A stretch of 9,286 nt of DNA, from assembly GCA_900542735.1 (NCBI GenBank), contig UQOS01000043.1:1-9286 (forward strand). Reading direction: 5' to 3'. Below, piece after piece: positions 4,956 to 9,286 of this stretch. A program made the position numbers and the translations under genes. Within the stretch, counting starts at the first letter, position 1. Every line of letters starts with the position of its first letter. The notes under the pieces were generated by a model. That model made no database searches. It was given only the letters and a program-made list of their open reading frames with translations, and had not been told where the DNA came from. The stretch is from an uncultured Mycoplasmatota bacterium (lineage in GTDB: Bacteria; Bacillota_I; Bacilli_A; RF39; UBA660).

Positions 4956-6323
4956 ATGAAAAATAGAAAAGTCTTATTATTAATGGCAATGTTAAGTATG
5001 GTGTTTACTGTTATAATACCAACTTCTATTTATGCACTTGATCCTGAAACTAATCAAGAGACAGGGGAGACAACTCCTAGTCCTACACCATCACCATCAC
5101 CTAGTGAAGAACCTACACCAAGCCCTAGTCCAAGTGAAAGCCCAGTTACCAAAACTATATCTTTAGATAAGACTTCATTAGAATTAGGTACTAATAAGTC
5201 TATTACATTAGTAGCTACTGTAACACCTAGTGGTAGTGAGATAGAGTGGTCTAGTAGTGATGAAGAGGTAGCTAAAGTTTCAGAAAATGGAAAAGTTACC
5301 ACTTTATCAAAAGCAGGAACTACTACTATTACTGCTACCATTAAAGGTACTACTATAAAAGCTAGCTGTACTATTAAAGTAACAAAAGCAGTGGGAAGTG
5401 ATGCTACTTTAAAAAAATTAGTAATTTCTAATGGTACATTAGATAAAGAATTTAAATCTGATGTTTATAATTATTCTGTTACACTAGATACAAGTGTTAA
5501 TAAGTTAGAATTTACATATGAATTATCAGATAGTAATGCTAGTTATTTTGGCCCTTCTTCTAATGTTAATAAAAACTTAAAAAATGGTGATAAATTAGAA
5601 TTAAAAGTAGTTGCAGAAGATGGAACTACAAATCATACTTATACTTTAACTATTGTAAAAGATGCTAGTAATCTAAATCTAAAATCACTTAAAATTAATG
5701 GCTATGCGTTAAATGAAGTGTTTGATTATAATACTTTACATTATACTGCTAGTATTCCTTATGAAGTAGATACAATCACTGTAGCTGCTACTCCTATTGA
5801 TAATGCTGCTAATGTTGATATTACTGGATTAACTAATTTAAAAGTAGGAGAAAATACAGTAACTATTACAGTATCTGATAAAGCAGGAAATAGTAAGAAA
5901 TATACCATTGTTGTAACAAGAGAAAGTGAAAAATCTGTTTCAGAAAATCCAACCTCTATTATTACTTCAACTAGTAGTAATCAAACTTCTAGTATTATAA
6001 ATTCTAATTCTAATCATAAAAGTGATGATAGTTTTCTAAAATATTTAATTGTTAGTATAGCTTGTTTTATTTTATTTTTAATAGGTGGTATTGGTATTTA
6101 CTTTTATATGAAAACTTCGCCTAAGAAAATTAAAAATGAATTAAAAAATTTAAATAATGAGAAGAAACAACAGGAATCTCCTATTTTAGAAGTAGGAAAT
6201 GAAAAACAAGAAGCACTTAAAGAAGTTATGAATGAAGATTTAATGAAAACAAAAGAATTTTCAAAAGAAGAATTGATAGATAAAGAAGAAACTGAAAATT
6301 TATTTGATGAGGAAGATGTATAA
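4956..6323 (+). CDS. Membrane-anchored surface protein with Big_2 and cadherin-like domains
   Basis: Numbered from ATG 4956 (455 aa; an in-frame ATG at 4935 would add seven residues). Residues 1-27 form a signal peptide (MKNRK, a hydrophobic core, cleavage likely after IYA). Residues 30-63 are a Pro/Ser/Thr/Glu linker of SPSP and PTPS units. Residues 66-145 form a Big_2 bacterial Ig-like domain (ISLDKTSLELG ... WSSSDEEVAKVSENGKVT ... AGTTTITAT). Residues 148-235 and 237-322 are two cadherin-like beta-sandwich domains, each opening with LKxLxI(S/N)xG and containing YxxxxP/YNYSV-type strands and a Y(T)xxVxRE/K ending. A Ser/Asn/Thr-rich stalk (323-359), one transmembrane helix (about 363-385) and a cytoplasmic Lys/Glu-rich tail (386-455) follow. 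There is no LPXTG motif, so it is held by the membrane helix. Such domains usually act in cell-surface contact or as spacers; the ligand is unknown. It has its own promoter and a terminator at its stop codon. Confidence 0.88.
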   Translation: MKNRKVLLLMAMLSMVFTVIIPTSIYALDPETNQETGETTPSPTPSPSPSEEPTPSPSPSESPVTKTISLDKTSLELGTNKSITLVATVTPSGSEIEWSSSDEEVAKVSENGKVTTLSKAGTTTITATIKGTTIKASCTIKVTKAVGSDATLKKLVISNGTLDKEFKSDVYNYSVTLDTSVNKLEFTYELSDSNASYFGPSSNVNKNLKNGDKLELKVVAEDGTTNHTYTLTIVKDASNLNLKSLKINGYALNEVFDYNTLHYTASIPYEVDTITVAATPIDNAANVDITGLTNLKVGENTVTITVSDKAGNSKKYTIVVTRESEKSVSENPTSIITSTSSNQTSSIINSNSNHKSDDSFLKYLIVSIACFILFLIGGIGIYFYMKTSPKKIKNELKNLNNEKKQQESPILEVGNEKQEALKEVMNEDLMKTKEFSKEELIDKEETENLFDEEDV

Positions 6324-6337
6324 TTACATCTTTTCTT
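6313..6337 (+). terminator. Probable weak terminator over the surface-protein stop codon
   Basis: AAGATGTA (6313-6320) pairs perfectly with TACATCTT (6325-6332), with a TAAT loop that holds the TAA stop, followed by TTCTT and further T-rich sequence. The stem is eight base pairs but AT-rich, so read-through into tkt is likely; I see no separate promoter in the short gap before tkt. Confidence 0.65.
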
Positions 6338-6349
6338 ATCTTTATTGGT

Positions 6350-6355
6350 AGGAGG
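6350..6355 (+). promoter_or_regulatory. Ribosome binding site of tkt
   Basis: AGGAGG, the full consensus, lies seven bases before ATG 6363. It decides against the in-frame TTG at 6345, which lies upstream of this site and would itself lack one. Confidence 0.85.
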
Positions 6356-6362
6356 AATAATT

Positions 6363-8348
6363 ATGTTTTTAAAACCAAAGGAAAATGATACGAATAATGA
6401 AATGAAAATTGTTGATAATTTACGTGGACTTAGTATAGATATGATTCATGAAGCAGGAAGTGGACACCCAGGTATTAGTTTAGATAGCGCCCCAATTCTT
6501 TATACTTTATATGCAAAACATTTAAAAATAAATCCTAGTGATCCTAATTGGATTAATCGAGATCGTTTTATTTTATCAGCTGGGCATGCTTCTAGCTTAC
6601 TTTATGCTACTTTATATATGTCAGGATTTGATCTTTCATTAGATGATTTAAAGAAATTTCGTACACTTCATTCTAAGACACCAGGACATCCTGAATATAT
6701 GGTAACACCAGGTGTTGATATGTCTACCGGTCCTTTAGGAGAGGGAATTAGTAGTGCAGTAGGAATGGCTATGGGGGAATGTTTTTTAAGAGAATATTAT
6801 AGAAAACAGAATTTAAATATTTTTGATTATTATACTTATGTTTTATGCAGTGATGGTGATTTATTAGAAGGCGTAAGTTATGAAGCAATGGCTTTAGCTG
6901 GTACCTTAAAGTTAAACAAATTAATTGTTTTATATGATTCTAATAAAATTTGCTTAGATGGTAAAGTTGAAGATGTAAATAGTGTTGATATGCCTAAATA
7001 TTTTTCTAGTTTAAATTGGAATGTATTAATGGCTGATGGAGAAGATATTAATTCAATAGATAATGCAATTACTCGGGCAAAACAAGGGTTACTTCCTACC
7101 ATTATTATTGTAAATACCACAATCGGCAAACATTCTAAATACGAAGGAACTAATTATATTCATGGAGCTAAATTATCAAAAGAAGATATTACGGAAATAA
7201 AAAATGAATTAGGTCTAAGAGATATTCCTTTTACTGTTAGTAATGATAGTAAAGAAGAAATGGAAAATATGATTTTATCTCGTAATAAGGAAATATATGA
7301 TAAATGGCAGAAAGATTATGAACTATTAGATATTTCTATTAAAAATGCATTAGAAAAAATAAAAAATCATGATCTATCATTAGATAACATTAATTTTGAC
7401 TATATTTATTCCGAAGAAGAAAGTGAAAGTCTTAGAAGTATTTCTTCTAAAATCTTAAATTTACTTGCAGATAGTAATCCTATGTTATTAGGAGGAAGTG
7501 CTGATTTAAGTACCACTATTCAAACTAAGATAGATAATGGTTCTATTTTTAGTAAAGATAATTATTTAGGTAGAAATATTTGTTACGGAGTTAGAGAACA
7601 TGCAATGGCATCTATTATGAATGGACTTTCTTTAACAGGTATTCGTAATTTTTCTTCTACTTTCTTAGCTTTTTCTGATTATTGTAAGCCAGCTATTCGT
7701 CTAGCTTGTCAAATGAATTTAGCTAACGTTTATCTTTTCTCACATGATTCTATTACCGTTGGACAAGATGGCCCAAGTCATCAACCAGTAGAACAGTTAG
7801 TATCTCTTAGAAGTATGCCTAATTTAGAAGTTTTAAGACCAGCTGATGTGAATGAAATGATAGGTATTTATAAATATGTATTTTCTAAAAAAGAGGGACC
7901 AAGTGCCATTATTTTAAGTAGAAATAGTACGAAAACAAAAGAAAACACAAGCATTAATGAAGTAAAGAAAGGTGCTTATATCGTTTCTAAAGAAGAAAAA
8001 GAGTTAGATGCTATTATTGTATCTAGTGGGGAAGAACTGGATTTAGCTTTAGATGTTAGCAAAGAACTTTCAGAAAAGGGTTATGGTATTCGTGTTGTTA
8101 GTATGCCATCTATTTCTTTATTCCAAAAACAAAAATCTTCTTATCAAGAAGAAATTATTCCTACTAATACTAAAGTGTTCGTTATAGAAGCATCATCTTC
8201 TTATTCTTGGTATTTTCTTGTAAATAGTAAAGATTATTTATTTACAGTAGATGAATATGGTAAAAGTGGTACGAAAGAAGATCTTATGAAAGAGTATGGA
8301 TTTACTAGTGATAAAATTTCTTCTCGTATTCAAAATTTATTAAAATAG
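6363..8348 (+). CDS. tkt: Transketolase
   Basis: Thiamine diphosphate and Mg-dependent enzyme that transfers two-carbon ketol units between sugar phosphates in the non-oxidative pentose phosphate pathway; cytoplasmic homodimer. Numbered from ATG 6363 (661 aa, the usual length). The N-terminal PP domain has H35 in GHPG, H75 in SAGHAS, GPLGEG (123-128) and the cofactor motif SDGDLLEG ... N with D164 and N194 thirty residues apart. The central Pyr domain has GVREHAM with catalytic E412, H461-D462-S463 and GQDGPSH with H473. A C-terminal transketolase domain ends in GTKEDLMKEYGFT. The usual GPLGQG reads GPLGEG here (Q to E at 127), close to the cofactor site. No terminator follows; the sirA-like gene starts 57 bases later, the same order as tkt-sirA-yneF in Bacillus. 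Transcription probably reads in from the surface-protein promoter. Confidence 0.97.
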   Translation: MFLKPKENDTNNEMKIVDNLRGLSIDMIHEAGSGHPGISLDSAPILYTLYAKHLKINPSDPNWINRDRFILSAGHASSLLYATLYMSGFDLSLDDLKKFRTLHSKTPGHPEYMVTPGVDMSTGPLGEGISSAVGMAMGECFLREYYRKQNLNIFDYYTYVLCSDGDLLEGVSYEAMALAGTLKLNKLIVLYDSNKICLDGKVEDVNSVDMPKYFSSLNWNVLMADGEDINSIDNAITRAKQGLLPTIIIVNTTIGKHSKYEGTNYIHGAKLSKEDITEIKNELGLRDIPFTVSNDSKEEMENMILSRNKEIYDKWQKDYELLDISIKNALEKIKNHDLSLDNINFDYIYSEEESESLRSISSKILNLLADSNPMLLGGSADLSTTIQTKIDNGSIFSKDNYLGRNICYGVREHAMASIMNGLSLTGIRNFSSTFLAFSDYCKPAIRLACQMNLANVYLFSHDSITVGQDGPSHQPVEQLVSLRSMPNLEVLRPADVNEMIGIYKYVFSKKEGPSAIILSRNSTKTKENTSINEVKKGAYIVSKEEKELDAIIVSSGEELDLALDVSKELSEKGYGIRVVSMPSISLFQKQKSSYQEEIIPTNTKVFVIEASSSYSWYFLVNSKDYLFTVDEYGKSGTKEDLMKEYGFTSDKISSRIQNLLK

Positions 8349-8405
8349 TTTCATAATTCGACAGAAAAAATGTTCTTGTTTTATTACCATAGAATTGGTG
8401 ATAGA

Positions 8406-8831
8406 ATGAGAACGTTTTATATTTTCAAAATGAAAAAAGAATTTGTAAGTTTATATCAAAATAGTCCTGGTAGTTTATATAATGTTTTAAAGCATTTATA
8501 TTATATGAAAAGACATGAGATGAGTTATGGATTTAATTTGTTTCAACAGTTGACAGAAAAAATTGATAAAAATAAACTAGATAGAGAAATTTATATTAAG
8601 TATCATGATGAAATGGTTTATTCAAAAAATCATGATGAACATATTATCAATAATTTATACAAAGATGAAATTAGTATTTTAATCATTAAAAGCACTTATA
8701 TTTTAATTAATGCTAATAGAAATTATAGTTCCTTTTTCACTATTTTAGAAAGTTTAGGGGACGAATACTTTGTATGTGATTTTGTAAGTCAAGATTATTT
8801 TTGGATAAATGATATTAAAATGCTTGTCTAA
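8406..8831 (+). CDS. sirA: SirA-like protein (sporulation inhibitor of replication family)
   Basis: In Bacillus subtilis SirA binds domain I of the initiator DnaA and stops new rounds of replication at sporulation onset. This 141-aa protein fits in length (SirA is about 148) and in shape. It opens MRTFYIFKMKKEFVSLY, matching the SirA pattern of an aromatic-rich first strand followed by EFxxxY. F13 and Y17 align with the Bacillus Phe14 and Tyr18 that, as I recall, contact DnaA. Its end (FFTILESLGDEYFVCDFVSQDYFWI) matches the SirA ending of FF..L ... DF...Y.WL. Position between tkt and yneF, exactly as in B. subtilis, is strong support. I chose ATG 8406 because GGTGAT (8397-8402) matches the ribosome site and the protein then aligns with SirA; the in-frame ATG 8370 lacks a site. 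Overall identity is low, so the regulatory role is inferred. The middle section is not recognisably conserved. Confidence 0.78.
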   Translation: MRTFYIFKMKKEFVSLYQNSPGSLYNVLKHLYYMKRHEMSYGFNLFQQLTEKIDKNKLDREIYIKYHDEMVYSKNHDEHIINNLYKDEISILIIKSTYILINANRNYSSFFTILESLGDEYFVCDFVSQDYFWINDIKMLV

Positions 8832-8872
8832 ATCATAAACTTTTAGTAAAATAGCTTCAAGGAGATGATATT

Positions 8873-9088
8873 ATGGAGATGTTTTTAGATATATTAAAGG
8901 TAGTAGGACTTTTACTTGTTGGTGCTGTAATTGGATTTTTTATAGCTCGTAAATATATGATGAAATATTTAAAGAAAAATCCACCAATTAACGAAGAAAT
9001 GATCAAAGCATTAATGACACAAATGGGTAGAAAGCCTAGTCAAAAGCAAGTAAATCAAATGATGAAATCTATGGAAAAATATATGTAG
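8873..9088 (+). CDS. yneF: YneF family (UPF0154) small membrane protein
   Basis: A 71-aa protein with one N-terminal transmembrane helix (about 5-25, FLDILKVVGLLLVGAVIGFF) and a cytoplasmic part containing the family signature ARKYMMKYLKKNPPIN, then EEMIKALMTQMGRKPSQ and NQMMKSM. This pattern is nearly the same as Bacillus YneF, and its function is not established. The start is certain: AAGGAGATGAT at 8859-8869 precedes the ATG. It lies 41 bases after the sirA-like gene with no terminator between, and a strong terminator follows directly, so it closes the tkt transcription unit. Confidence 0.95.
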   Translation: MEMFLDILKVVGLLLVGAVIGFFIARKYMMKYLKKNPPINEEMIKALMTQMGRKPSQKQVNQMMKSMEKYM

Positions 9089-9095
9089 TTTTGAT

Positions 9096-9124
9096 AAAAG
9101 TAGAGTTTTCTACTTTTTCTTTTT
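9096..9124 (+). terminator. Intrinsic terminator after yneF
   Basis: AAAAGTAGA (9096-9104) pairs with TCTACTTTT (9109-9117), with a GTTT loop, and runs into a T-rich tail. It begins eight bases after the yneF stop and ends the tkt-sirA-yneF unit. Confidence 0.88.
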
Positions 9125-9203
9125 GTCTTCTTTTATAAATTTTAATGACTTTTTACTAGAAATTTGATAAACTTGTAGTAATGATAGGAAGCTTGGTGAT
9201 AAT

Positions 9204-9286
9204 ATGAAGAATATAAAAAAGAGTTATTTTATTATTTTTGGATTAATCGTGCTAGCAGTTGTTTGTTTTAGTACATCTTACGCTAT
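9204..9286 (+). CDS. Start of an exported or membrane protein (3' end outside window)
   Basis: Only the first 27 codons are visible: a basic MKNIKKS start, a hydrophobic core (YFIIFGLIVLAVVCF) and a Ser/Thr/Ala region ending STSYA, which reads as a signal peptide with a likely cleavage site after the final Ala. An uncleaved N-terminal anchor is also possible. No lipobox is visible. GGTGAT at 9195-9200 lies close to the ATG, and AGGAAG (9186-9191) a little further off. The preceding terminator at 9096-9124 means it has its own promoter, but I could not assign boxes convincingly (TTGATA at 9164-9169 lacks a well-spaced -10). The function cannot be read from this fragment. Confidence 0.7.
   Translation, partial: MKNIKKSYFIIFGLIVLAVVCFSTSYA

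Noticed and set aside
5074..5146. Tandem CCTAGTCC/CCATCACC-like repeats
   Set aside because: They encode the SPSP/PTPS linker of the surface protein; irregular units, not a CRISPR array or mobile-element end.
5054..5341. Minus-strand frame with Gly/Val/Leu-rich repeats
   Set aside because: It is the antisense of the Pro/Ser/Thr linker and Ig-like domain of the surface protein; the repeats are explained by that low-complexity coding sequence.
6345..6362. TTG start for transketolase adding MVGGII
   Set aside because: The extension overlaps the AGGAGG ribosome site at 6350-6355, which serves the ATG at 6363.
6878..7129. Minus-strand frame inside tkt
   Set aside because: It overlaps the conserved cofactor-binding part of transketolase and has no independent support.
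8370..8405. Earlier ATG start for the SirA-like gene
   Set aside because: No ribosome site precedes it and the added residues do not align with SirA; ATG 8406 fits the family start.

Overview
This is a very AT-rich bacterial window with strong Shine-Dalgarno sites, sigma-A-type promoters, compact U-tailed terminators, a T-box riboswitch and the gene order transketolase - SirA-like - YneF known from Bacillus. Together these point to a low-GC Bacillota, probably a Bacilli-class lineage. Species cannot be read from the sequence. The code appears standard: tryptophan is TGG, stops are TAA or TAG, and no gene ends in TGA. All genes and both tRNAs lie on the + strand.

Region 1 (1-600) holds two tandem copies of the C-terminal part of an Rpn-family (PD-(D/E)XK, putative transposase/recombination-promoting nuclease) protein. 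The first is cut by the window edge. The second lacks the nuclease domain and has in-frame stops just upstream, so it is a remnant. Region 2 (615-4060) is an aminoacyl-tRNA synthetase operon: a promoter, a well-formed T-box leader whose specifier (GAC) and acceptor-pairing bulge (TGGC) both fit tRNA-Asp, then hisS, aspS and a terminator whose loop contains the aspS stop codon. HisRS carries an unusual Cys/His/acidic tail of about 30 residues.

Region 3 (4093-4604) is a separately transcribed 139-aa protein of unknown function. Region 4 (4624-4880) is a two-gene tRNA unit (a CAU tRNA that is probably tRNA-Ile2, and tRNA-Leu-UAG) with its own promoter and terminator. Region 5 (4893-6337) encodes a membrane-anchored surface protein: signal peptide, Pro/Ser/Thr linker, Big_2 Ig-like domain, two cadherin-like beta-sandwich domains, a transmembrane helix and a charged cytoplasmic tail.

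Region 6 (6363-9124) is the conserved tkt - sirA-like - yneF block, closed by a terminator. A final gene starts at 9204 with a signal-peptide-like N-terminus and runs off the window. Most of the window is core chromosome. The items most worth a second look are the metal-binding-like HisRS tail, the tRNA-Asp T-box driving both hisS and aspS, the mosaic Rpn duplicates, and the SirA-like protein, which raises the question of whether this organism sporulates. I found no clear new multi-gene system.
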